Assembly (NCBI GenBank): GCA_030523555.1
Contig: JAUNIH010000014.1
Location: forward strand, 1 to 33,524
Source: Erysipelotrichaceae bacterium
GTDB taxonomy: Bacteria > Bacillota_I > Bacilli_A > Erysipelotrichales > Erysipelotrichaceae
Reading direction: 5' to 3'
Length of the DNA stretch: 33,524 nucleotides
The notes under the pieces are model-generated. The model made no database searches, was not told the origin of the DNA, and saw nothing but the letters and a program-made list of their open reading frames with translations. Both the position numbers and the translations under genes were made by a program. This document shows, piece after piece, positions 6,126-14,918 of this stretch. Each line of letters opens with the position of its first letter. The first letter of the stretch is position 1.

Positions 6126-8843
6126 TTACTGAGCTTTGTTGTGGCTTCTTCTGATAAACTTTCCAAGTTCAAATACAGGGAAAGTAGATAAGGCAAGAAG
6201 TACACAGATAATAAGTTCATTCATCTGGAAGGTGCCAGGTACAATATCAAATACCTGACATAATCCAGGAACATAGATAGCAGCTAAAGTAATCGCAACA
6301 GTAATGACGGTTGAACCTACAAGCCACCAGTTCATATTGTCAAACATCTCTTTGGTAAAGATGGACTTGGTCTGAGAACGCATGTTGATAGCGCAGGCAA
6401 TTTCCGCAAAGTTTGTAGTAAGGAAAGCCATAGCCATCGCATTTACACAGGCATCTGAACCAAAGAAACCATTTAATGAACCTGTTTCCAGATAGAAACC
6501 GATGAAGTATGCAGCAAGTTCAATAATCGCAAGATAAATACCCTGCCATACCATATCTACACCTGCACCATTGGAGAAGATGCCGTCACTTGATTTACGA
6601 GGTTTACGGTTCATGACATCACCTTCGGCTTTTTCCATACCGAGTGATAAACCTGGAAGTGAGTCGGTTACCATGTTGATCCACAACAGATGAACAGGAG
6701 TAAGAATTGTAAAGTTGAGTAATGATGCCACAAACATGATTATGACTTCACATAAGTTGGTAGATAACTGGAACTGAATAACCTTACATACGTTATCAAA
6801 GATTTTTCTTCCTTCTTCTACCGCATTGACGATAGTCGCAAAGTTATCATCTGCCAGTACCATATCCGCAACAGACTTTGTAACATCTGTACCGGTAATA
6901 CCCATACCGATACCGATATCGGCAGCCTTGATTGATGGCGCATCGTTTACACCATCACCGGTCATGGCTGTAACCATGCCTTTAGCCTTCCATGCATTGA
7001 CAATCTTAGTCTTATGTTCAGGCTGAACACGCGCGTAAACGCTGTATTTAGGCACGATATCCAGCATTTCTTCATCTGTATATTTATCAAGTTCATGACC
7101 TTCAATAGCCATGGATTCATCACTGATGATACCTAAGTCCTTACCAATGGCGATAGCTGTATCCTTATGGTCGCCGGTAATCATAACCGGAGTGATACCA
7201 GCTTCACGACACTTGGAAATCGCATCATATACTTCAGGACGGCAAGGGTCAATCATACCCACAATACCGATGAAGATAAGATTATTTTCAAGATCTTCAG
7301 GTTCGTTGGATTCAGGTTTTGTATCATAGATCTTATATGCTGCACAAAGAACTCTTAATGCCTTATCAGCGAATTCCTTGTTCTTTTTCATGATCTGATC
7401 TTTTAGATCAGAAGTCATTTTAACTGTACCGTTATCATCAAGATATTCAGTACATAAGTCAAGCATTACATCCAAAGCACCCTTGGTATACTGAATGTAT
7501 TTGCCATCAAGTGGATGAACAGTAGACATCATCTTTCTGTTTGAATCAAAAGGTGCTTCACCTACACGTGGTTCTTTTTCCTTAAGTTCATACTTAGGTA
7601 AACCGAGTTTATTGGCGTAATTGACTAATGCACATTCAGTTGGTTCACCATCAGAGAATTCTTCACCAGGTTTGATTTCCGCATCTGAACATAAAGCCAT
7701 GGCCTTAGCCAGAAGATTCTTATCGGTAGTGAATTCATCTACGACAGTCATCTTGTTCTGGGTTAAAGTACCAGTCTTATCAGAACAGATAACATTTGTA
7801 CAGCCCAGTGTTTCTACAGCTGTAAGCTTTCTTATTAAAGCCTGACGCTTGGCCATAGAAGATACACCAAGAGAAAGGATAATTGTAACAACTGCAGGCA
7901 ATCCTTCAGGAATAGCGGCAACCGCTAAGGCGATCGCAGCGATAAAAGTATCAAGCGCAACAGATCCTAATAAGCTAAATGAGAAGCCATCAGCTGTAAA
8001 GAACATCTTTTCAACCAGACCTACCACAAATACCAGTACACAGATTCCTCCAACCAGTTTGGTCAGGAATTCAGACAGTTCAGCCATCTTCTTCTGTAAT
8101 GGTGTAAGTTCATCTTCAGCCTGATTTAAGGCATCAGCGATTCTGCCCATTTCAGTATCCATACCACACGCTACAACAACCGCCTTACCTCTGCCATAAA
8201 CGATAGTCGAACCGTTATAGACCATATTCTTACGGTCACCTAATGTAATATCATCCTTTGATTCTTCGAGCATCAGTACATCAATGATTTTATTGACAGG
8301 TACTGATTCACCGGTTAAGGCTGCTTCTTCAGCTTTCAATGAATGGGATTCCAGAATTCTGCAGTCAGCAGGAACGGTATCACCGGCCTCAAACAGAATC
8401 ACATCACCTACGACTATATCTTCTGATTTGACTACTTTAACTTCGCCATCTCTTAAAACTCTTGAAGTAGAAGCGGTCATCTGCATCAGAGCTTCCATAG
8501 CACCTTCAGCTTTTGATTCCTGAATCAGGGACATAATGGTATTGATTATAACAACTACCAGAATGACTATAACATCCGCAAATTCTGACAGCTTGAAGCC
8601 TTCAGACATTGATAAGACATTTACCACTGCCTGTAAAGCTGCAGCTACCAGCAGCATAATAATCATCGGATCGGATATAGATCCGATAAATTTTTCAAAT
8701 AAAGTTTCTTTTTCAGCTTCCTTAAGTTTGTTCTTGCCGTTTTTCTCTAATCGGTCTGATGCTTCTTTACTGCTGAGACCATCTACACCTGAATCAACGG
8801 ATTTCAGAACATCTTGGCTGTCTTCCAGATAAAATTTCTCCAT
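6126..8843 (-). CDS. P2-type cation-transporting ATPase (Ca2+/Mn2+ exporter)
   Basis: Membrane pump of 905 residues that couples ATP hydrolysis to cation export. Visible motifs: actuator T-G-E-S (177-180), M4 ion site P-E-G-L (312-315), phosphorylation D-K-T-G-T (355-359), M-T-G-D-G-V-N-D-A-P hinge, and M6 N-M-V-T-D-S-L-P. This places it in the PMR1/SERCA/PMCA-like P2 group, annotated as calcium ATPase. The Mn2+ riboswitch in its leader argues that Mn2+ is the physiological substrate or a co-substrate, as for yoaB/mgtA-type pumps under the same riboswitch class. The ATG at 8843 is chosen: AAAGGA sits 7 nt upstream. In-frame starts at 8873 and 8930 lie within the riboswitch terminator and antiterminator and are not credible. 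Monocistronic, closed by its own terminator. Confidence 0.93.
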   Translation of the reverse strand: MEKFYLEDSQDVLKSVDSGVDGLSSKEASDRLEKNGKNKLKEAEKETLFEKFIGSISDPMIIMLLVAAALQAVVNVLSMSEGFKLSEFADVIVILVVVIINTIMSLIQESKAEGAMEALMQMTASTSRVLRDGEVKVVKSEDIVVGDVILFEAGDTVPADCRILESHSLKAEEAALTGESVPVNKIIDVLMLEESKDDITLGDRKNMVYNGSTIVYGRGKAVVVACGMDTEMGRIADALNQAEDELTPLQKKMAELSEFLTKLVGGICVLVFVVGLVEKMFFTADGFSFSLLGSVALDTFIAAIALAVAAIPEGLPAVVTIILSLGVSSMAKRQALIRKLTAVETLGCTNVICSDKTGTLTQNKMTVVDEFTTDKNLLAKAMALCSDAEIKPGEEFSDGEPTECALVNYANKLGLPKYELKEKEPRVGEAPFDSNRKMMSTVHPLDGKYIQYTKGALDVMLDLCTEYLDDNGTVKMTSDLKDQIMKKNKEFADKALRVLCAAYKIYDTKPESNEPEDLENNLIFIGIVGMIDPCRPEVYDAISKCREAGITPVMITGDHKDTAIAIGKDLGIISDESMAIEGHELDKYTDEEMLDIVPKYSVYARVQPEHKTKIVNAWKAKGMVTAMTGDGVNDAPSIKAADIGIGMGITGTDVTKSVADMVLADDNFATIVNAVEEGRKIFDNVCKVIQFQLSTNLCEVIIMFVASLLNFTILTPVHLLWINMVTDSLPGLSLGMEKAEGDVMNRKPRKSSDGIFSNGAGVDMVWQGIYLAIIELAAYFIGFYLETGSLNGFFGSDACVNAMAMAFLTTNFAEIACAINMRSQTKSIFTKEMFDNMNWWLVGSTVITVAITLAAIYVPGLCQVFDIVPGTFQMNELIICVLLALSTFPVFELGKFIRRSHNKAQ

Positions 8844-8857
8844 ATATTTTCCTTTCT

Positions 8858-8886
8858 CAAAATAAAAACCCATGTCAATACATGGG
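8858..8886 (-). terminator. Riboswitch-controlled intrinsic terminator
   Basis: On the minus strand CCCATGT-attg-ACATGGG is followed by TTTTTATTTT, 15 nt before the ATPase start codon. Its 5' arm (with the preceding pairs) can instead pair with TACATGGG at 8914-8907, forming an antiterminator. Confidence 0.87.
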
Positions 8887-9014
8887 TATTCTTCTAAAGA
8901 TATCTGCCCATGTAGAACTAAAAAAGTCATACATGAGTCTCGTTTTTTAAGACAAACCAGGTTTTACCCGGGTTGTTGGCTTGTCACGCTAGTGCGAAAA
9001 CTACTCCCTCACAA
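8858..9014 (-). promoter_or_regulatory. yybP-ykoY family Mn2+ riboswitch with expression platform
   Basis: Read on the minus strand. The class core G-G-A-G-U-A-G is at 9007-9001 and C-G-A-G-A at 8942-8938. P1 forms between GUGAG (9012-9008) and CUCAU (8937-8933). Inside are a CGC-acta-GCG hairpin and a long arm GACAA...UUGUC capped by CCGGGU-aaa-ACCUGG. The platform has four strands: CUCAUGUA (P1 3' arm, 8937-8930), UACAUGGG (8914-8907), CCCAUGUA (8886-8879) and ACAUGGG (8875-8869). With P1 formed (Mn2+ bound) strand 2 is free to pair with strand 3 and blocks the terminator. Without Mn2+ strand 1 can pair with strand 2, and 3 with 4 makes the terminator. The family is known as an Mn2+ ON switch; the fit supports that. 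Confidence 0.88.
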
Positions 9015-9049
9015 GAGATATCTTACTATAAATATATAATCTTTTCAAA

Positions 9050-9055
9050 TAAAAT
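9050..9055 (+). promoter_or_regulatory. Candidate -10 of the radical SAM gene, predicted leaderless
   Basis: TAAAAT at 9050-9055 is followed by ATAGTT and the ATG at 9062. The spacing and sequence nearly repeat the rnr start (TAAAAT-TTAGTT-ATG). No ribosome site and no clear -35 are visible. The gap 8931-9061 to the divergent ATPase is otherwise filled by the riboswitch aptamer and its AT-rich promoter region. Confidence 0.45.
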
Positions 9056-9061
9056 ATAGTT

Positions 9062-9889
9062 ATGAAACGTATCTATCTGGAAATTACCAATGCCTGCAAT
9101 CTCAACTGTTCTTTCTGCACAAATTCCAAGGGAAAGAGCTTTATGTCATTGAAAGATATCGATAAGTGCCTGAAAGATATTAAACCGGTATGTGATTATA
9201 TATATCTTCATATTCTCGGTGAACCTTTACTTCATCCTGATTTTGAAAGAATACTTGATCTTCTGGATGAACATGACCTTAAACTGCAGCTTGTCACCAA
9301 CGGTACACTCTTACATAAATATCCAGATATCCTTAATCATAAATGTATGCGAAAACTTTCCATCTCTGTCCACAGTATCAACAATCACCCCGTAGACGAT
9401 ATCTATTTTGATACCCTAAAGAATCTCATCGAAAACAGTAATAACTCAACTATTGAACTGCGTTTCTATGACCATGAAAACCTTGATAAAAAAATCAATA
9501 ATTTTCTAGACGAACTTAGAAGCGCATATAATGTGACTTCAACCAGAAGAAATGATTCCTATAAACTGAAAGACAATGTCTATATCTATTTCCAGAAACT
9601 TTTTAGGTGGCCGAATATCAATGATGAAGTGATTGGCTATAAAGGCAAATGTCATGGGGGTAGGGATATGCTGGCGATTAATTCCGATATGGATGTAACA
9701 CTCTGCTGTCTTGATCCATATGCACACAATAAATTAGGCAATCTGAAAGAAAACTCATTATCAGAAATAATGAGTTCAGAAGAATATAAAGAAATAATAA
9801 GTAATTTCCGTAACGGTAAAATTATTAAGGAATTATGTGCTAAATGTTCCTACCGTTTAAGGTTTGATGGTAAATCCTTGAAAGAATAA
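9062..9889 (+). CDS. Radical SAM/SPASM domain protein
   Basis: A 275-residue radical SAM enzyme. C12-x3-C16-x2-C19 binds the 4Fe-4S cluster, I-L-G-E-P-L-L-H-P is the SAM-contact GEP-like motif, and V-T-N-G-T-L-L is the usual third strand. The C-terminal 80 residues carry cysteines in a SPASM-like pattern: C-H-G-G, then C-C-L-D, then C-A-K-C, with L-G-N-L-K-E-N-S-L-S-E-I-M between, as in SPASM proteins. It therefore likely holds at least one auxiliary Fe-S cluster. No precursor peptide or partner maturase gene is adjacent, so the substrate is unknown. It is divergent from the Mn2+-regulated ATPase and its last 50 bp overlap the opposing SPOUT-like gene. It could be a general SPASM enzyme of unknown substrate. 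Confidence 0.82.
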   Translation: MKRIYLEITNACNLNCSFCTNSKGKSFMSLKDIDKCLKDIKPVCDYIYLHILGEPLLHPDFERILDLLDEHDLKLQLVTNGTLLHKYPDILNHKCMRKLSISVHSINNHPVDDIYFDTLKNLIENSNNSTIELRFYDHENLDKKINNFLDELRSAYNVTSTRRNDSYKLKDNVYIYFQKLFRWPNINDEVIGYKGKCHGGRDMLAINSDMDVTLCCLDPYAHNKLGNLKENSLSEIMSSEEYKEIISNFRNGKIIKELCAKCSYRLRFDGKSLKE

Positions 9890-10553
9890 TCGATGATCTG
9901 ATAGATAATGATATCTCGTCGAGCTCATTGTGCTTAAGATAATATCCTTCATCAAATATTTCATCAAGAGCGTCATATTTTTCGCTGATCACAATACTGT
10001 AAGGTTCTTTTAAAGAGATATCTCTTAATTCAATGTTTCCTTCAGACAGAAACGGATACAGATTCTGATCTGGATATTCATTAAGATAGGTTTCAATACT
10101 GCTGAATCTTTCAATATTCACATGAAACAGTGAACCCATAGAAGCTCTTACACAGGCAGGATCGAAATAATCTATATCACTGCCGATAAGGACAATATCC
10201 TTAAAGTTAAACGAAACAGAAGATCTTAGGATAGTACCCAGATCTCCATAATCAGTAAAACCATACAGAACGATATGGTTTCTGTTTTCTAAAGAAGTAT
10301 AAAATTTATCAAATACGCCTATACAGTAACAGTTCTCTTTTAATGACAGTTTATCGATAAGATGATCATCATAAGTTACATTAATCTGATATTCATCACA
10401 TAAACCCAAAAGATAATCCAGTTCCTTATTTCTGTTGGCTTTGGTACTTAATATAACTTCTTTTATATACTCATGACGGTGCTTAAGAGCTTCAACAGTC
10501 AAAGACATCCCCAGACAGTATGAGTAGTTTTCATTGAACGAGTACTTATTCAT
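9840..10553 (-). CDS. SPOUT (TrmH/SpoU-like) RNA methyltransferase homologue with degenerate motif 3
   Basis: A 237-residue protein with a TrmH-family layout: an N-terminal substrate-binding part and a C-terminal trefoil-knot part. Motif 1 is recognisable (D-Y-G-D-L-G-T-I-L-R-S-S, 101-112, R110), and motif 2 is good (D-P-A-C-V-R-A-S-M-G-S-L-F, 131-143). Motif 3 (187-222) is eroded: the glycine-rich G-S-E-G is replaced by I-S-E-K-Y and the S-L-N-V-S segment is replaced by S-L-S-I-R. Family members 2'-O-methylate rRNA or tRNA; activity here is doubtful. It is the last gene of the tetR-ABC-FAD operon, starting 8 nt inside the FAD gene, and its tail overlaps the radical SAM gene by 50 bp on the other strand. 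Confidence 0.7.
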   Translation of the reverse strand: MNKYSFNENYSYCLGMSLTVEALKHRHEYIKEVILSTKANRNKELDYLLGLCDEYQINVTYDDHLIDKLSLKENCYCIGVFDKFYTSLENRNHIVLYGFTDYGDLGTILRSSVSFNFKDIVLIGSDIDYFDPACVRASMGSLFHVNIERFSSIETYLNEYPDQNLYPFLSEGNIELRDISLKEPYSIVISEKYDALDEIFDEGYYLKHNELDEISLSIRSSIILSRIYHQTLNGRNI

Positions 10554-12051
10554 ATTTTGATATTAACGCATTTGCGATTCTTATGCCATCAAGGGCACAG
10601 GACATGATACCCCCGCCATATCCAGCCCCTTCACCCATCGGATAAAGATGTTTTAAAGATACAGATTCATAATCAGCGTTTCTTTTCATCCTGATAGGAC
10701 ATGATGATCTTGTCTCAGGTCCTACCATAATACCTTCGCTAATAAATCCAGGTATTTTACGGTCAAAATCATTAAAGGCTTCTTTGATGATATTTATATC
10801 TTTTTCCGGAAGGAAATTATTAAAGTCGTATAAAACAGTGCCTAAGGAATATGTTGATTCTCTTATTAACGGATTAAGTTCATTATTCATAAAATCCTTT
10901 ATATTCTGAGACAGAGCCTTATAAGAGTCTGAATAGTTATAGGCATTTCTTTCGATATTATGAAGATATTCATAGCCATCGACAAATTCTTCTTTGAATA
11001 CCTGAATCAGAATAGCGCTGTTGGCTGTACCGGAGTCTCTTTTGGAATAGGACATGCCATTGGTGACTATGGTATTTGGATCAGACATAGCCGGTACGAC
11101 AAGTCCTCCAGGACACATACAGAAAGAATAGACGCCCTTTTCTCCTTTATAGCGCAAGAAATACTCATTGGCTTCTTCGATCATATTGGATGTCTGTCTT
11201 GAATCTATAAGTAATTGGGGATGTTCTACTCTAAAACCGATGGATATATCTTTGGATTCGGTATATAGACCTCTTTCTATAAGTTTCAGGACTGTTTCAT
11301 AGGAACTGTGTCCAATACCCAGAAGTACTTCATCGCCGTAATATTCACCTTTATCAGTAATAATACCTTTAACTTTCTTATCTACAGTGATGATATCTTT
11401 TAAAGCTTCATCAAAATGAAATTCCACACCATTTTCAATAAGATAATCAGTAATACTCATAATTATCTTTCTTATTTCATCAGTTCCGATATGGGCATGA
11501 GAAACATATTTTATACTTTTATCTGCACCATGTCTGATAAAGATATCGGAAATATATTCAATGTATTTATCCTTGATTCTCGTTGTCAGCTTGGCATCAG
11601 AAAAAGTGCCAGCTCCCCCTTCGCCAAACTGGACATTAGATTCGGGATTCAGTATCCCAGTTTTAAAGAAAGTTTCGACATCCTTTTCTCTTGAATGAAT
11701 GCGGGATCCCTTTTCAAAGACGATAACCTTAAATCCGGCTTTGCATAAACGGTATGCTGAAAAGATACCTGAAGGTCCATAACCCACTACAATAACTGTT
11801 TTATTTCTGTCTTTGTATAGAGGTTCAAGGTTTTCCTTATGATAAAGATGAATATCTTTACTTGCATACTTTTCTTCATTATCGACATCCACTAAAACAC
11901 TGTAGACATATACAGGTTCTTTTCTGGCATCGATAGATTTTCTTTTTATTTCAAATGAATTGATCTTTGCCTTAAGTTTTTTCTCAATTAGTGATTTAAG
12001 CTTTGATTCATCTTCATCGATATGCAGTTTTATCTCATTAATCAGTAACAT
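10546..12051 (-). CDS. Uncharacterised FAD-dependent dehydrogenase (COG2509-like)
   Basis: A 501-residue flavoprotein. The N-terminal domain (1-65) has the family's D-E-D-E ... R-K-S-I-D-A-R-K segment. A Rossmann dinucleotide site follows (V-V-G-Y-G-P-S-G, 88-95), then the F-G-E-G-G-A-G-T-F-S-D-A-K-L-T-T-R signature, and near the end G-E-G-A-G-Y-G-G-G-I-M-S-C-A-L-D-G. The family is widespread in Bacillota and conserved in sequence, but its substrate is not established. The start codon overlaps the permease stop by one base (TAATG), so it is co-translated with the ABC exporter genes. The operon link may be only positional. Confidence 0.82.
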   Translation of the reverse strand: MLLINEIKLHIDEDESKLKSLIEKKLKAKINSFEIKRKSIDARKEPVYVYSVLVDVDNEEKYASKDIHLYHKENLEPLYKDRNKTVIVVGYGPSGIFSAYRLCKAGFKVIVFEKGSRIHSREKDVETFFKTGILNPESNVQFGEGGAGTFSDAKLTTRIKDKYIEYISDIFIRHGADKSIKYVSHAHIGTDEIRKIIMSITDYLIENGVEFHFDEALKDIITVDKKVKGIITDKGEYYGDEVLLGIGHSSYETVLKLIERGLYTESKDISIGFRVEHPQLLIDSRQTSNMIEEANEYFLRYKGEKGVYSFCMCPGGLVVPAMSDPNTIVTNGMSYSKRDSGTANSAILIQVFKEEFVDGYEYLHNIERNAYNYSDSYKALSQNIKDFMNNELNPLIRESTYSLGTVLYDFNNFLPEKDINIIKEAFNDFDRKIPGFISEGIMVGPETRSSCPIRMKRNADYESVSLKHLYPMGEGAGYGGGIMSCALDGIRIANALISKYE

Positions 12052-14918
12052 TATTCAACACTCTTCAATGATTCTATCATATCTATCTGTTTAAGAGGTT
12101 TCTTCATAAACTGGAAGACAATGAGCGCAAAGATAATTGTTATGGCAAATGAATATACATATGAATAAACAGTAATATTCATACCAAACATCATCATATC
12201 CATATTGATGATATTCATAATAACGTGATGTTCAACAAGACCTAAAGGAAGACCTATGACGGCACCCAGTATCGTCAGAATGAATATTTCCTTAAAGATA
12301 TATGAGTTGACTTCCTTGTCTCTGAAACCAAGCACTTTGAGTGTCGCGATTTCTCTTACACGTTCAGAGATATTGACCTGTGTAAGATTGACAAGTACTA
12401 CAAAGGATAATGAACCTGCTGTAACGATAATTACCGCAATAATGAGATTTAAAGCCTGAATCATTATATTGAACTGGGCAATAAAGGAATTGAAATCATT
12501 TATGGCCGTAAAATCCTGAAGACTGTCCAGCTGGTCCATCAGGGTATCACCATTGGAATTTGATACACCAAGATAGTCATAGTTCACGTTTTCATCAAAT
12601 ACTTTCTGATAATAGGCATTGGAGATATACATATAGTGCTGGAAATACATTTCACATACCGCTGTTACGGTAACTTCAGCCTTGATACCGTTGGCAGATT
12701 CAATGATTATCTTGTCTCCGGCTTTGATATTGTTGTTGATGGAGAACTTTTCAGAGATAATAACCCCGTCATTTTCCAGCAGTAGAGGTGTCTTTTTATC
12801 AGTAGCTCTAAGTCTGAAGGCATAGTTGGCATCTCTAGGATCAATAACGATCGCATTTATCGTATCATCAGTATCAGAAAGATAGACTTTGGATGTATAG
12901 GTAGTAAATTTAAAGATAAGATCATTATCAAAATTCTCTTCAAGTACTGTAATGTTTTCATCCATATGATGATCATTTTCAAACTTGAGCTGATAATCAT
13001 AATTAAAGATATTGCCGTACTGGATATTGACGATTTCAGAGATGGAATCCTTTACACCGAAGCCTACAACCAGTAAACCCGTACAACCGGCAATGCCGAT
13101 GACCGTCATCAGGAATCTTGATTTATATCTGAATATATTTCTTGCCGTAATCTTGGAAGTAAAGCCAAGAGAATTCCAGATAAAAGGTATCTTTTCAAGA
13201 AGAATAGCTTTGGCACTCTTTGGAGCTTTAGGTCTCATGATGGCTGCCGGTATTTCTTTTAGAGTATTGTGTACAACATAGGCTGTAACGCCCATCATCA
13301 GAAAGACAAAGGCGCAAAGGCATATTGCCGCAAGATTAAGCGGGAACATAACCTTCATATCAGGCAGTTCATACATCAGTTTCCAGGTCTCGTAGACTAC
13401 TGTCGGGAATATCAGCATTCCTGCCCCGAGTCCGAGAACCCCACCGGTAATAGAAGCCAGGAAGGCATAAACCATATACTTGCAGATGATCTGGAAATTG
13501 GTATAGCCAAGGGCAACAAAGATACCTATCTGACCTCGCTGTTCATCGATAAGACGGGTCATAGTTGTAAGACAAACAAGCGCTGCTACAAGATAGAACA
13601 GAACCGGTAAAGAATAACCGATAGCCCCCATCTGTTTGGCGTTGTTTTCGTACATATAGCTTGAATAGTGGCTATCTCTATCAAGCAGAATCCACTGTCC
13701 CTTAGGGAGTTCATCAAGATCCTGCTGGGCTTTTCTTAATTCATTCTGCGCTTTTTCGATTTCATCATTAAAAGTCATCAGCGCTTCTGAATAATCGATT
13801 ATTCCCTGCTGATACTGTCTTTTGGCCCAGGCCAGCTGTCCTTTTAAGGAATCGTACTGCTCCTGAGTCTGGTCAAGGGTCTGCTGAAGATAGTCCTGAA
13901 CCATTTTCTTGACGGATGAATTTATTTTTACACCGGTACTTGCGGCGTATTCTTTCGCATCGTTATATAAGGTGTTGAAATCATCAGAATTGCCGTCTAT
14001 GGCACTCTGAAGCTGATCTATCGTAGCCTCTAGAGTCTGCAGCTGTGCCTCATAGGTTACAATCTGAATATTGGCATCATCGAGCTGCTGCTTGGCATCA
14101 TCAAGCTGTTTCTGACCTTCTTCTTTCTGTTTATTGAATTCTGCATAACCATCATCAAGTTCCTTCTGATATTTTTCCTGGATACTGGTCTTTAGAAAAT
14201 CCTGATAATAGAAAGCTGTTGTTTCGACATTCTTTTTGATACTTTTGACCTGAGCCTTGTATTCATCGGAATAGGATATTGCTTCCTTGCAGCCATCAAA
14301 TGTCAGAAGAATAGTCGTATAGTATTCAAGCACAAAGTTTTCATTAGGTATATAGACATAGACGTCAATATCCTTGTTGTTAAGATTTGATGTACCAAGT
14401 ATTTTGGTCATACATTCAGGAGATTTGACAACACCTACAACCTTGTATGTCTTATAGTCAAGATAATCGTCGATATTATCAAGGTCAAAATGTACGATAT
14501 CTCCAACCTTATATGAACCGTTTGATAATACGACACATTCATCTTTGGCACTTGGCATTCTTCCTGATATGAGTTCAAGTTTATTGATATTTCTGTCTAC
14601 CTCCTGAACTCTTGCAACATCCGAATCAGAACCGTATTTTGTCAGATAGACATCAACCATCCTTGAGGCAAAGACATCTTTAACCCCTTCTGTTTTCATC
14701 AGCCTGTATACATCCGCATTACAGAAACCGTATTGTGAATAAAGCTGCAGATCCTGCAGATTATACATATCGTTATAATCATCAACTGATTCAATCATGA
14801 CGCTCTTGCAGGACATTAAGCCCATCATAAAAGCGACACCTATAAAGACAATCAGGCATAATGATAAAAATCGTTTGCTGGTTTTTCTGATAAGACGGAA
14901 AGTATCAAGACGGAACAT
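12051..14918 (-). CDS. FtsX-type ABC transporter permease with extracellular coiled coil
   Basis: A 955-residue membrane protein with two FtsX/MacB-type halves. TM1 is at about 17-36. A large extracytoplasmic region follows, with a Gln/Asp/Lys-rich coiled coil at about 245-405. Three membrane segments lie at about 433-555 (first FtsX domain). A further TM is at about 612-632, then a second extracytoplasmic domain, and three C-terminal segments at about 830-945 (second FtsX domain). Such permeases are mechanotransmission or export systems rather than classical importers (known of the type VII ABC superfamily). The ATPase is the next gene upstream, overlapping by one base. Substrate unknown; the TetR upstream suggests a toxic or envelope-active compound. 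Confidence 0.86.
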   Translation of the reverse strand: MFRLDTFRLIRKTSKRFLSLCLIVFIGVAFMMGLMSCKSVMIESVDDYNDMYNLQDLQLYSQYGFCNADVYRLMKTEGVKDVFASRMVDVYLTKYGSDSDVARVQEVDRNINKLELISGRMPSAKDECVVLSNGSYKVGDIVHFDLDNIDDYLDYKTYKVVGVVKSPECMTKILGTSNLNNKDIDVYVYIPNENFVLEYYTTILLTFDGCKEAISYSDEYKAQVKSIKKNVETTAFYYQDFLKTSIQEKYQKELDDGYAEFNKQKEEGQKQLDDAKQQLDDANIQIVTYEAQLQTLEATIDQLQSAIDGNSDDFNTLYNDAKEYAASTGVKINSSVKKMVQDYLQQTLDQTQEQYDSLKGQLAWAKRQYQQGIIDYSEALMTFNDEIEKAQNELRKAQQDLDELPKGQWILLDRDSHYSSYMYENNAKQMGAIGYSLPVLFYLVAALVCLTTMTRLIDEQRGQIGIFVALGYTNFQIICKYMVYAFLASITGGVLGLGAGMLIFPTVVYETWKLMYELPDMKVMFPLNLAAICLCAFVFLMMGVTAYVVHNTLKEIPAAIMRPKAPKSAKAILLEKIPFIWNSLGFTSKITARNIFRYKSRFLMTVIGIAGCTGLLVVGFGVKDSISEIVNIQYGNIFNYDYQLKFENDHHMDENITVLEENFDNDLIFKFTTYTSKVYLSDTDDTINAIVIDPRDANYAFRLRATDKKTPLLLENDGVIISEKFSINNNIKAGDKIIIESANGIKAEVTVTAVCEMYFQHYMYISNAYYQKVFDENVNYDYLGVSNSNGDTLMDQLDSLQDFTAINDFNSFIAQFNIMIQALNLIIAVIIVTAGSLSFVVLVNLTQVNISERVREIATLKVLGFRDKEVNSYIFKEIFILTILGAVIGLPLGLVEHHVIMNIINMDMMMFGMNITVYSYVYSFAITIIFALIVFQFMKKPLKQIDMIESLKSVE

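Noticed and set aside
8844-8930. N-terminal extension of the ATPase from an ATG at 8930 (or 8873)
   Set aside because: The extension reads through the riboswitch terminator and antiterminator, has no family match and no ribosome site; AAAGGA supports the ATG at 8843.
9840-9889. Terminator in the radical SAM/SPOUT overlap
   Set aside because: A short AAGGTTT/AAATCCTT hairpin with a bulge is present but no U tract follows on either strand.
13269-13610. Plus-strand open frame of 113 codons inside the permease gene
   Set aside because: It is antisense to a well-supported gene, has no motif and no ribosome site; the same applies to other long antisense frames.
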